From NCBI GenBank assembly GCA_040143965.1, contig JASJQH010000135.1, positions 1 through 26,110 on the forward strand: DNA of 26,110 nucleotides, read 5' to 3'. How positions within the stretch are numbered: the first letter of the stretch is position 1; each line of letters starts with the position of its first letter. Below the pieces are notes generated by a model. It was not told the origin of the DNA and ran no database searches. It saw only the letters and a list, made by a program, of their open reading frames with translations. The stretch comes from Basidiobolus ranarum (taxonomy: Eukaryota; Basidiobolomycota; Basidiobolomycetes; Basidiobolales). Of the stretch, positions 7,922 through 18,200 are shown piece by piece. A program made the position numbers and the translations under genes.

Positions 7922-8065
7922 ACAGACGTCTGAAATATAAATTTGGGCTTCTAAGGAAAGGAGTGAAATTCAATCATGATTAATGAGTGCTCCCGCTAAT
8001 GAAAAAAAAATGAACAAAACAAAGCAAACAAATATCCAATCAGTCTCATCGATTTCGAAAAGTAA

Positions 8066-8085
8066 ACAACACTTTTTAGTGTTGT
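8066..8085 (+). repeat. 8-bp perfect hairpin upstream of CDK1
   Basis: ACAACACT (8066-8073), loop TTTT, AGTGTTGT (8078-8085). It is a perfect stem with a four-base loop, about 300 bp before the CDK1 start. No function can be assigned. Confidence 0.8.
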
Positions 8086-8390
8086 GGTATTGACGGATTA
8101 ATGAATATATTAAAATATGTGGGAAAATTGGCTGGAAAACAAACACACAGTGGTGAGCTATGAAAATCATGGTGGAATTACCAATCAAGCTTCACTCGTA
8201 CCTACATAAGCTTTCCTCGTATTGCATTCCTTGAACCTCTCAAGACTAATTCTTCTTTTTTATAGCTTCCCTTCATTTTCTCTCGTTAGACTCCAGTTGT
8301 GTCTCATATTCATTGGCATTTCGTATCTCCTTTCTCTTATAGCATATCGTAAATCCCATCTGTATCACATATTTGTAATTTCAAGAAAAC

Positions 8391-9570
8391 ATGTCCAGCG
8401 AGATCTATCAAAGATTTGAGAAAGTCGGTGAGGGTACCTATGGTGTCGTTTACAAAGCCAAGGATCGTAGAACTGGTGAAATTGTGGCCATGAAGAAAGT
8501 CCGCCTAGAGTCTGAAGACGAAGGTGTCCCAACCACTGCAATCAGAGAGATTTCTGTTCTTAAAGAGCTCAAGCATGGCAACGTTGTCAGGTCGATATTC
8601 TTTTGTGTGTTTGTCTGGGGGCTTGTGACTTTCAGAGCAGTCATTTACCTATTCCAGTTTTACTAACGCTATTATTATAGACTTTTGGATATTGAGCACA
8701 ATGATACCAAATTATATCTCGTCTTCGAATTCTTGGATCTTGATTTAAAGAAGTATATGGACTTCGTTGGTGCCGAGGGAATGACTCCTAAGCTTGTGAA
8801 GGTAAGAACAATTGGATATTCTGCTGCTGAATGGAGATCATGGAACACTCGCTTACCTAATATAATTAATGTCCTGTAGAGTTTTCTTTATCAACTAATC
8901 AAAGGAATGGCTTTCTGTCACGCCCGTCGTATTCTTCACAGAGATCTCAAGCCACAGAATCTTCTTATCGACAAAGAAGGTGTATTGAAGATTGCTGATT
9001 TTGGATTAGCCAGAGCCTTCGGAATTCCTATGAGAAACTATACACACGAGATCGTGACTTTGTGGTATCGTGCTCCAGAGGTCCTTCTGGGGTCCAAACA
9101 CTACGCCACTGGTGTCGATATGTGGAGTGTGGGCTGCATATTTGCCGAGATGTCGAACAAGCGTCCTCTGTTTCCAGGTAAGTTTTACCTGATTCTTGTC
9201 AACTCAGCCTCGATATCAGAGACTGACGACTATTTCTTTAGGGGATTCTGAAATCGATGAGCTCTTCAAAATCTTCCGCTTGCTAGGCACACCTACTGAA
9301 GAGGAGTGGCCTGGTGTCACTAGCCTTCCTGACTATAAACAATCCTTCCCTAAATGGAAAGGTCAATCACTGGCCAAGGCCGTGCCTAATTTAGATCCCT
9401 TAGGGCTTGATCTTCTTCAGGTATACATAATTGGTAGATGCTCATGTGTGGTAACCACTACTAACATTCTTGAATTGTACCATTAATAGAAAATGTTTAT
9501 TTACGACCCTGCTCTCCGTATCTCCGCTAAGAAGGCACTTGCCCACCCCTACTTCCAAGATATGGAATAG
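8391..9570 (+). CDS. CDK1: Cyclin-dependent kinase CDK1/CDC28 (5 exons, 292 aa)
   Basis: The master Ser/Thr kinase of the cell cycle, active with cyclins. Exons: 8391-8590, 8681-8801, 8880-9177, 9242-9420, 9490-9570; all junctions keep frame and give 292 aa, close to the usual 297-298. Visible residues: glycine loop GEGTYG with inhibitory Thr16/Tyr17, ATP lysine Lys35 (AMKK), HRDLKPQN with catalytic Asp129, DFG Asp147, T-loop Thr162 in [16 protein letters not shown], and the [18 protein letters not shown] segment of the CDK1 group. Two motifs deviate: the cyclin-binding helix reads PTTAIRE (47-53) instead of PSTAIRE, and the usual HPN after the C-helix reads HGN (62-64). The C-terminus stops at HPYFQDME with almost no tail. 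Intron 1 has a GTCGAT donor but a perfect TACTAAC branch site (8661-8667). An AATAAA lies at 9920-9925. Confidence 0.97.
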
Positions 9571-11401
9571 TAAATAGTTCAACCACCCGAGCGATGGCCA
9601 CTTTCATCAGTAGCTTCGTTCGTCCTTCTACACATACTTTTGTTTTTTGTGTTAATTGTTTTTTCATTCTCTTTCTCGTAACTGTGGTATTATTCTTTCG
9701 TTATTTCAACAATTTGTTGACCGTTCTACACAGAATACGGGTGGTGTCAGCCTTCATACTTGGTGGTCTATAAATCTTTCACGAAAACGAACTTTTCCCT
9801 ATTATTTCCTTCTGGAACCAATGTTCCCTTCCTGTATTCAGTGTAAATTTGAGTAGGGGATGTGTCAACCCCTTTTATGAACGATCGATATCGTTGAGTG
9901 AATTTAGAATTTCTACTGAAATAAATCTAAAAACACAGGGAGGGAAGGGGGCTCTTTCTTACGAAGGCACTCTCCAACTGTGGTTTGTAAGTTAGCTATA
10001 TATCCATCTACGTACATTTCCTAAAATGACTATGGAGTACTCCACACACTCATCACTGAGCAACTTTCCTCGATTGGAACTCAGGATAGGGGTTAATACA
10101 CCTGTTAATATACTTGGTTTCAAGCTCCATCCAGCAGGTTGAAAAAAGCGGTTGGGATGGGGACATTAGAGGTAAGGACCGCAAGTATAATGTATGAAAT
10201 GTAATAAGCAATATATAAAATGTACCGTGAACCCTAACCCGGAATCTCCCACATTTCACCATCTTCCCGATATGGAACTTACATAATTCGATGATCATAC
10301 TCCAATTTATCCGCAAGTGGATCAGGCACTATTGTAAGATGGATTCAATGTTCCAGCACGAAGCAATGGTTATCTGTTGCCTTGCAGAGGTTTATTAGCA
10401 TCTTGATGGATACCGGTTGTAGATTGGGGGTGGAATAAGCTGACCACAGAGCGCTCAAGATAGAGGATCTGTGCACATAGTTCATACGTAAGCATGGTCA
10501 TGGCTTTGATTGGCCACTAGCACCAGCCGATGCTTAATTTTCAATACGTATCCTGCAATCCTGATTTTACTGACTTGACTCGGAATTCTACATTTATCTA
10601 GATTTTACCCAGATGTGGTGAACTCTACATTTATCCAGATTTTTCCCTGATGTAGTGAATTATACATTTATTAAAACTGCTGGTCTGTGTTTCCCACTCA
10701 GTTCAGCCAAGTCTCGAGCCCCTAGACTCATACTTTAGTGCAGCAGAATCCCCTTTATTTACTTCCCTAATCTGACTAAGTGGGAGTAACACGCGAAGTT
10801 GAAGAAACAACTGTCTATGAGGTGCAAGATGCTCTGTGCTCTGTGTGCTGCGTTTAAACCACCAGTTGGTGGCAGAGTGTGCTTGATGTCCTGACTGTTA
10901 GCTACTCAGCTGAACTCATCAACATCGTGAACTTAGTTAGACTGGATCTAAGGTTTCTATTGAGTGGAGTTGATTGGATACCAATGAGTCTTCATTAGTG
11001 TCATGGTCCACCTGGAAAGCAGCTGGGAATGCACAGGCCGCGGATGCATAATTTTAGTCAACTTTGTTTTAACTTGACTGATTCATTCAATTTCAAAACC
11101 AATGCTAATATCACCCTAATACTAATCTCAACCGTCCCCTCTTCTTAACAATACCACTATCGATCGATCGAAAAATGAGAGATCGGACCATCATCCATTC
11201 CACGATGGTGATGAGGTTGGGAGAGCCTAAGATAGGTTTATAAGCATCCGATCGGGAATCATTAGATGTTATAAGCATCGCACAATCACAACTCTTGCAA
11301 ATATCTCTCTTGTAATCGAGAAAGACCCAAGTTGGTCTATTTACCTTTGGCAACTCAACATACCGGAAATTACCCCGCCAACAACATCACCTCCCCCAAC
11401 C
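9571..11401. other. 1.8-kb spacer between CDK1 and the zinc-finger gene
   Basis: The left 350 bp is probably CDK1 3' UTR (AATAAA at 9920-9925). I find no supportable gene in the rest; the short open frames are isolated and unrecognised. It holds a 37-bp triple repeat (10583-10675), a TATATAAA at about 10211 with no gene after it, a perfect palindrome TCGATCGATCGA (11160-11171), and an 11-bp direct repeat TTATAAGCATC at 11238-11248 and 11269-11279 in the presumed zinc-finger promoter. Confidence 0.6.
10583..10675 (+). repeat. 37-bp tandem repeat, 2.5 copies
   Basis: Units start GAATTCTACATTTATC (10583), GAACTCTACATTTATC (10620) and GAATTATACATTTATT (10657), exactly 37 bp apart. The first two full units also share AGATTTT-CCC-GATGT-GT. 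The third is cut short after about 19 bases. Confidence 0.85.
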
Positions 11402-11933
11402 ATGGAGATTTGCAAGATTCTCAACACTGACTATCATTATCCTATCCAAGGCTTGTTTTCTTCATCAGTGGGTGAAGTGACTGACTTCGAAGCCAAGAAT
11501 CTCTTCCAGATAAAGCCATTCGTGTGTCACTGTGGCAAAGGATTTTCAAGGAAAACTGATTACCTAAGACACACACGTATTCACACCGGTGAGAGGCCAT
11601 TCTCCTGCACAATCTGTCAGAAGGCCTTCACTCAAAGGTCAACACTGACCATCCATCTCCGAATTCATACTGGCGAGAAGCCTCATACATGCAATTTCAA
11701 AGGCTGCTTGAAATCATTCATCGATGTAAGTGAAATTAAATTTTAGCATTAATCAAATCAACTCTGATCTTTAATCATGTACCTCTTAGTCATCTTCCTT
11801 GACCCGGCATCAACGTACACACACTGGAACACGCCCCTACGTCTGCCCATATAATGGATGTCAAAAGGGTTATACAAGGCGAGTGAATCTAACAAAACAT
11901 ATGGAGCGACACAATATCCGTTTCACCTCTTAG
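11402..11933 (+). CDS. Four-finger C2H2 zinc-finger protein (2 exons, 155 aa)
   Basis: Probably a small DNA-binding transcription factor; the target is unknown. Exons 11402-11725 and 11790-11933 (64-bp intron, GTAAGT donor, phase 0) give 155 aa. Fingers: ZF1 with Cys42-x-Cys44 and His57/His61, ZF2 Cys69/72 and His85/89, ZF3 Cys97/102 and His115/119, ZF4 Cys127/132 and His145/149. Linkers are HTGERPF, HTGEKPH and HTGTRPY, the classic DNA-binding type. ZF3 and ZF4 have four residues between the cysteines, as in Zap1/GLI/YY1-type fingers. The intron cuts ZF3 between its cysteine pair and its histidines, so intron retention removes ZF3-ZF4. Apart from about 40 N-terminal residues there is no room for a large activation domain. 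AATAAA lies at 12043-12048. Confidence 0.9.
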
Positions 11934-12251
11934 ACAATACGCTTCCCATTGTATAGCTATAATGCTCACCTTTTCTAGAGCTGTATATGAAGAATTAACT
12001 CAAAATCACTGCCTATAATTATACTTGTACTATTGATCACTGAATAAATATTCAATCCCTCGGACTAATTGTGGGTGCAGAGGAGGGAATAATTCGATAT
12101 TAAGACTTGGAAAGCGATACCAAGACTATCCTTTACCTTGAAAGTGATATTAGGGATATCCTTTATTTATACATGATCGATTATCGAAACCGTAGATGGA
12201 TGTTCAGTTAATTATTAATATTTTTTATGGCTGGCTGATACAAGGATAACC
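11934..12251. other. Convergent 3' spacer with a 31-bp imperfect repeat
   Basis: This separates the ends of the zinc-finger and channel genes. It holds AATAAA (12043-12048) for the former and, on the minus strand, an AATAAA at about 12163-12168 for the latter. An imperfect direct repeat starts at 12106 and 12137 (CTTGGAAAGCGATA / CTTGAAAGTGATA, each ending TATCCTTTA). Confidence 0.6.
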
Positions 12252-14311
12252 CTACAGGTCTGATTGCCCAGAATGAGCATAAGGTGGTGATGCCATAGAA
12301 CAATTTGATGGTTGTCCTGTATGTGGGCCGTTATACACTTGACCATTAGTAAATAGATCTGCGGCAGGAGAGCTTGGCATGTGCATATGCACAGGCTGAG
12401 GTGGTAGATGATATTTGATGCCAGCAGCAATAATGCTCTCTTGTAAGGCAAACATAAACCGGGTCCGACGTTCCCAACGACGGCCACCATCCTGCCAATT
12501 TCCCTTGAATTCCATGAAAAAGTACAACTTCATTAGGTTTGTCTTGGTCATCTCAGCAATGTGAACTTTGATGGTAGGGGTGAAGTCACGTGAGTTGGCT
12601 TGTAAGAAATCATTCATGTACTGCTCCATCTCCAAGATTTTTGACTTAGGAGTGTAGAAATCAATATCAAGCTCTAAAAGATAAAATTCAGTATCCAATG
12701 GTTGGAAGGTAAAATGGACGAAGAGAAACTTAGCCAATACCAATGGTTTCACTTTGGTTAGATGAGCGACGGATGTTGTGGATGAACTTGGTGCACATCA
12801 CTTCGTTAGGAGCATAGATCATCTGCCCATCCGCCTTCACGAAGATGGTACTGAGAAGCCCGACCTTAAATACCATCAGATTGTTGCCATCAACGAACAC
12901 ACGATCTCCAGCATCGTATGGATGCTACAATGAAGGTTGTTAGCATGGATACAACCATCGAAGGTGGGAAACAACTTACGGTGACGAATACGAAAATAAT
13001 GGATTTGAAAAGAGTGGCGGCAGTGCTTCCAAATACGAAAGTCAACGCCAAAAACATGGACCCGAGAGGGACCAGGGTTTTGACGATACTGTTGTCAAAT
13101 AGCATACAACAGGCAATAAATAGAACGATGAAAGCGAATACTAGAAAGATACGATCAAGCTTTCCAACCGCTTGAGACATATCACGCATACCAATCATCA
13201 ATGCTTTCCTTTCCTTGTAAATATAAATGACCATATCTTTCATCTCGCGCTTACTAATGTCCCCATTTCCATCCTTGTCGAACAAAGCGAACGCCTTCTC
13301 TGCTTCCTTTGATTTGTTGAAATATGGAAGGAAATCTTCCATCACTAAAAATTGCCGTTGGTTCTGGAGCGCTCCAAAGAGCTTCTTGGCAAGTCTACGG
13401 GCACGGTTCTGAGAATTGATATCAGTGTCGACCTCCCCATAATCTCCTTTAAGATCCATGTCGGAAGGTTTCTTGTTTTGGTGTGTAAACTTATTTTTGA
13501 CGCCGGTTAATGAGCCACGATGATGATTACGTTTGGCTCCACGTAGACTATCTAACACTTCAAGAGCATACTTGACCTCAATCATACGATCTTTGTAGGC
13601 TCTCCTGTGAAAGCGGTAGGCGATCAGATGCAGAATTAACTTCTCAATGAATAAAAGTCCGGCCGCCACCAGGAAGCAGAGTAATATACGGAAAAAACTT
13701 CTTTGAGAGTGGTTTTCATCTTCATACAGGTTGGGAAAGAATATATAAAAGGAGCCAACGGAAAATGCCATGATCAACACGGAATGAAAGTAGCCTTTGA
13801 CAGCGTTGAAGTGTTCAAGCCTGGTCTTGAAATCTTCCTGCTTCTTAGGCTGTAGGCCCTTGATGATCTTGATGATTATGAAGGGGACCATTCGAATAAA
13901 GTAGATAATAACTACAGCGAACGTCCATACAGAGGCCAGCCAGAAGAAAACATCCATAACAGTTCTGTGAGATCTCCAACCATGAGTGAACCTAATACCT
14001 AGTGCCGGTGCTAACAGTATCACATCACCAATAATGAACAGTGACAAAAACCAAAGGATCGTCTTCATCAAGGAATTAGAAGTAGGTAGATGGGCTTTTC
14101 GATGTTCATAGTGAGAATCATCTTCGCTAGCAGAATCCCAATCAAACTGCTCATCTTCATCCTCAGTAAAATGATCTTCCTTCACTTGGCCAGCCCGAGC
14201 AAGAGGAATCTGAACATGGTCGCCTTGAAATAGATATTAGTTCACAAAGTCTCCAGCTTCAATGCCGGTCTCATACATACCTGTCATCTCTAAAATTTCC
14301 ACCTTCGACAT
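12252..14311 (-). CDS. EF-hand MscS-family mechanosensitive channel, Msy type (4 exons, 626 aa)
   Basis: An ion channel of the small-conductance mechanosensitive family. Its fission-yeast relatives Msy1/Msy2 sit in the ER and control calcium during osmotic shock. Exons on the minus strand: 14311-14281, 14223-12980, 12924-12741, 12673-12252; introns of 57, 55 and 67 bp keep frame. The first exon encodes only MSKVEILEMT plus one base. Order: acidic N-terminus (Glu/Asp-rich, 26-47), membrane segments at about 64-85, 102-128, 154-173 and 188-211, a perfect EF-hand loop DKDGNGDISKRE (326-337), segments at about 368-385 and 393-423, then HPYDAGDRV (426-434) and the MscS beta domain. The C-terminus is short, with Pro/His-rich PPQPVHMHMP. 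At 626 aa it is shorter than Msy1 or Msy2. A minus-strand TATATAAA lies at 14365-14372. Confidence 0.94.
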
Positions 14312-15230
14312 CGCTAAATCAAACAACACAATGAAGCATTACTCTGGAAAATCCATGGAAACACTTTATATATCACCACTTTTTCTCTTCCCAAATCGAA
14401 GCTACAGCTTTCCTTTTCAAGATCATATCATAAATTAACACCCAGACCTCTCGACTCTATGTGCTACCTCTGAAGGCATATATTGGCTCATAGATTCCAT
14501 AAGAAGAGGATTTTCCATTTCTCAATCTTCTCATGATTGGAGAAGACTCATAAAGTTCGTGAACACTAAAACCAAGTTCCCCATTACAGATCATCGGTGC
14601 AACACTCTACAATAACAATTTCCATTAGCTCATACTTAAACATCTAAGTGCTGTCCACACCAATCCATCAGCTTCTAGTGAAAATTAATCAACTTCTGAC
14701 CGAAATCGGCAATTAATAAGCTTTGCGGAACCAGATCATTCTTATCTAGAGTAGATGTTGTAGATGCTATAGATAATATGAAACCAACATTGTTGGTGGT
14801 ACTGTCTAGATATGCTATTGCCCATAGCTTCTCTCAATCAGAGTGTACAGCTTGATTGGTGAACCATCATCAGGTACGTAATGAGAATTAAGCCTAATAT
14901 TAAGGTTAAAGTTAGACAGCCTGATTAGCAAATGTTATCATTTAAACGAAATTCTTGTTACTTAACTAAGTAAATCACGTAGTTAGTCGAGAGCATTTAC
15001 TGATTCGTTGTAGGAATAAAAATCCGCTCTGAGCCAATTGCAGGGTATAGAATCCTCGAAAATATGGAATTTTGGGAATTTTTTTGTTTCCACAGCCATA
15101 TGCTACGGATTAGAGCTACACAGTGAGCTAGTAAAAAAAAAATCTAAGACGATTTCTACGTAGTTACTCTCTTTGACTGGAAAAGGTCAACCACAAAGCT
15201 AGTTTCTTTTTGGGAGGTCTCATTGATAAA
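14312..15230. other. Divergent channel-GCN1 spacer
   Basis: About 0.9 kb with no supported gene. It holds the channel's TATA box on the left. GCN1's side shows no TATA box close to its ATG. Related short strings CAGCTTGATTGGTG (about 14848) and CAGCCTGATTAGC (about 14919) are the only internal similarity I noticed. Confidence 0.6.
14365..14372 (-). promoter_or_regulatory. TATA box of the MscS channel gene
   Basis: On the minus strand the bases read TATATAAAGTG about 55 bp before the ATG in the short first exon. This supports the choice of MSKVEILEMT as the true N-terminus rather than a start inside exon 2. Confidence 0.55.
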
Positions 15231-18200
15231 ATGGCAGACCAAGACGATTTCGTTTCGCCATTGGAGCTAACCTGGCCTGATTTCATAAAAAATAAACTTC
15301 TAACGGGGATAACTTCATCGAGTGTTAATTCTCGTCTTGAACTAGTAGAGCAAGGGCTTCTCCCAAAAATCAAACAAAAAGGTACAGTTTTGATTAGCAA
15401 TCTTCTCTCGATCACCAAAGGGGATATCGTTAGACAACAACATCTAACGAAAAGGAGGCATCCCTTGTTACTTTTTTTATTCTCTTACTAAAAGAGCGAT
15501 TTACCTTGTATTATAGATTTTCCCGAGCAGGCTCTCCCCTCACTCCTTCGTCTGATATTTCTCACATATCCACGTTACCAAGACCATGCATCTCGTCGTG
15601 CTATTCTCAAAGTTTATACAGAATTATTCAAATGGAATTCTGAAGCATTGCTTAAAGCAGCTAACATTGCTTTTATGCGTGAGGTCGATGCTGTCAATAA
15701 GAGATCAGGAGACTTTGGGTTGGTGTTTTTCTCTAGGCCTGACTTAATCCATACTCTATAATCTAACCCTACTAATATGCAAATTCTTTCGTTAGAACTT
15801 TCACTACCTCAGAAACTTCCCGCTTTATTATCCTGACCTGGGTGAACCACTTCATTTCTCTAATCGCAAGTTCTTTTGATTCAGATGTTGATTCTCTTAA
15901 AAAATCCACTTACTGGGCAGCATTCATCAAATATCAAGCAATTTTATATGACGGTCTTCTTGCCAGTAAGAGAAAAGGAATCAAGAAGGGAGTTACTGCT
16001 GATGTTCGCAGAGTTATCAGAAAATATCCTAATTTTATTGAGGCTTACCTTTCTCAGGCTGTAAGCACCTCTCTAACACCTTCTTGCAGAGTGATTGCTC
16101 TAGTAGGAACTATCGTTGATGTTTCATTGAGATTGGCTAGCGTAAAGAGAGATGTAGTTGAGAATCAAAAGGAGGCTATCATCAAGCTCTATCTTACTGG
16201 CATCTTATCTTCTAAGCAAGTCATCCCAGCGTTCGTTTCAGAATCTCTTCGGGATTTCTTCTTCAACTTCATCGATGAAGAGGAATTCAAAAAGCAACTA
16301 GTTCCTACCATGGAAAGAATGCTTCTTAGATCACCTGAGGTTGCCTTAAGTGCTATTTCCCATGTGGTTGATTCAGTTAATTTTGATCTTGGCGAACTCT
16401 TCTCTGGTACTTTTGCGAAGCCTATATTAAGCTCCTTCCAATCTAGTAATATCAAAGTACGTAACGATGCTATCAGTCTTTTCAAACAGCTATCCCTACG
16501 AAGCCAAAGCGAGAGTAATCTCTCTTCTGTAGCACAAGAGATGATTAAGATGATTACTAGCGGAAAGGTTTCTAGTGCCGACCAACGTACTACATTTTAT
16601 GAATGTTTAAGTGGAATGATTACTTCCCCTATTGTATCTATCGAAATTTTGGATAAATTGGGTCCACAGGTTGCCAAGGAATCCAACGAAAATGTAGCGA
16701 CCATTTTGATTGGTTCCTTGGGCAAGCAACTCGAGTCGATTGTTTCTCTTTCGAGTGATCAAATCACTCAACAAATCAAAGATAGCGTCGATAATTTCAT
16801 GAAATTGCTTCTTGCCGGGCTTAAGAGCACCAAGCCAAACATCAAGAAGAGTTGGACTCTAGTTTGTGGTAGTGCTGTATGGAAGAGCAAAGATTTGGAA
16901 CAGAATATTCTAAGCTCCTACGCTCCCGCCTTCATGAAGTTACTGTTGGATACCACCAACAAAATTCATCAAAACCCCATTCAGTATCCTAGTGGACCCC
17001 TTGAGGGTTACGTTGGCATTTCTGTTGCTGAGAATATCAAAAAGTGGAATATCAGCGATTTATCTGAAGACAGCATATCAAATTACCTTGCTGTAACACC
17101 CAAACCATCATTCTTCTTTATGGATAGAATCTACAACAAGCTGACTACCGAAGAGGAATGTTTATGGCTTATCAGAGCAGCTGAAAGCGTGATACTTGAA
17201 GAAAAAGCCTTGACTGAAGAAGTGAAGGATGCCCTCGCTTACATTTTTATTTACGGAATCTCTAATTTCCCTAACTATCAATCCAGAAATGAGGCCTACT
17301 GCGCTTTACAAAGATTGTGTGTCATCAACCCTGTTAAGATTGGTGCCATTATGCGCCATGGCCTTGAGAAGTGGTTGTTAGATCTTGAAAACCAAGCTCA
17401 CCAACCCACAAGAAAGTCCTCCTATCGCCTTTCTCGTGTTCTCACCGCAATTACCAGCTTCAAATCAGATCTTGAAGAAGTTATTGTTGAGACTGCACTT
17501 CTAGATTTGGCTCTGATCTCTCATCATCCCCACGTTGTTTCTCCTTCGGACAAGTATTCCTGGTTGACACTCGCTTATAGAGCTAACATAAACCCAGGCA
17601 AATTGGTCGCCGATAGTTTCGACACCTTGGAGAAGATATTCATTGATAGAACCATTGTTGATTGCTCCTCCAAATTATTCTATAAGGCAGCTATCTCCCT
17701 CGCCTCCACACTTACCTTAGTTAATCCTGAAAGATCAATCCCCGAATTTTTGAAGATTTGCGAAGCGGATCTAAAGGCAGAGAGTATGGATGGAATTAAC
17801 CAAGAGAAAGTGGAAATCTGGAAGACACCCGAAGGTGTTTTATGCATCGATGTCCTTAAACGTAGTAAGTACGAAGAAAACAAAAATCGTAAGAACTACG
17901 CTACCGACAAGTGGGAAGCAGATCTACGTAAAGAGATTGCTAAGAAGAGAGGCGAAGACAAGCAAGTTAAGCTAACCAAAGAAGAACAGGCAACAGTTGA
18001 TGCCCAACTAGCCAAGGAATCTAAGATTAGAAAACAAGTTCAAAATGTGTATGTCAAACTTGTCAGAGGGTTGGACATTATCAATGCCATGGTCGCTGGA
18101 AACAAAGAGGCACTTGGCGAGCACCTTGTCGAAGTGGTTCGACTCCTACTCAGTGGTGTTATCCACAAAGGAGGTCTACTCGTTGAGAATAAGGCAGTTG

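Larger units (their letters stand above)
7272..8390. other. NSA1-CDK1 spacer with a 42-bp repeat and a hairpin
   Basis: About 1.1 kb without a supported gene. Short open frames here have no family resemblance and no promoter or start context. It holds a 42-bp tandem duplication (7838-7921), a hairpin (8066-8085) and, just before CDK1, a pyrimidine-rich stretch (about 8245-8350) typical of fungal housekeeping promoters. Confidence 0.6.
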
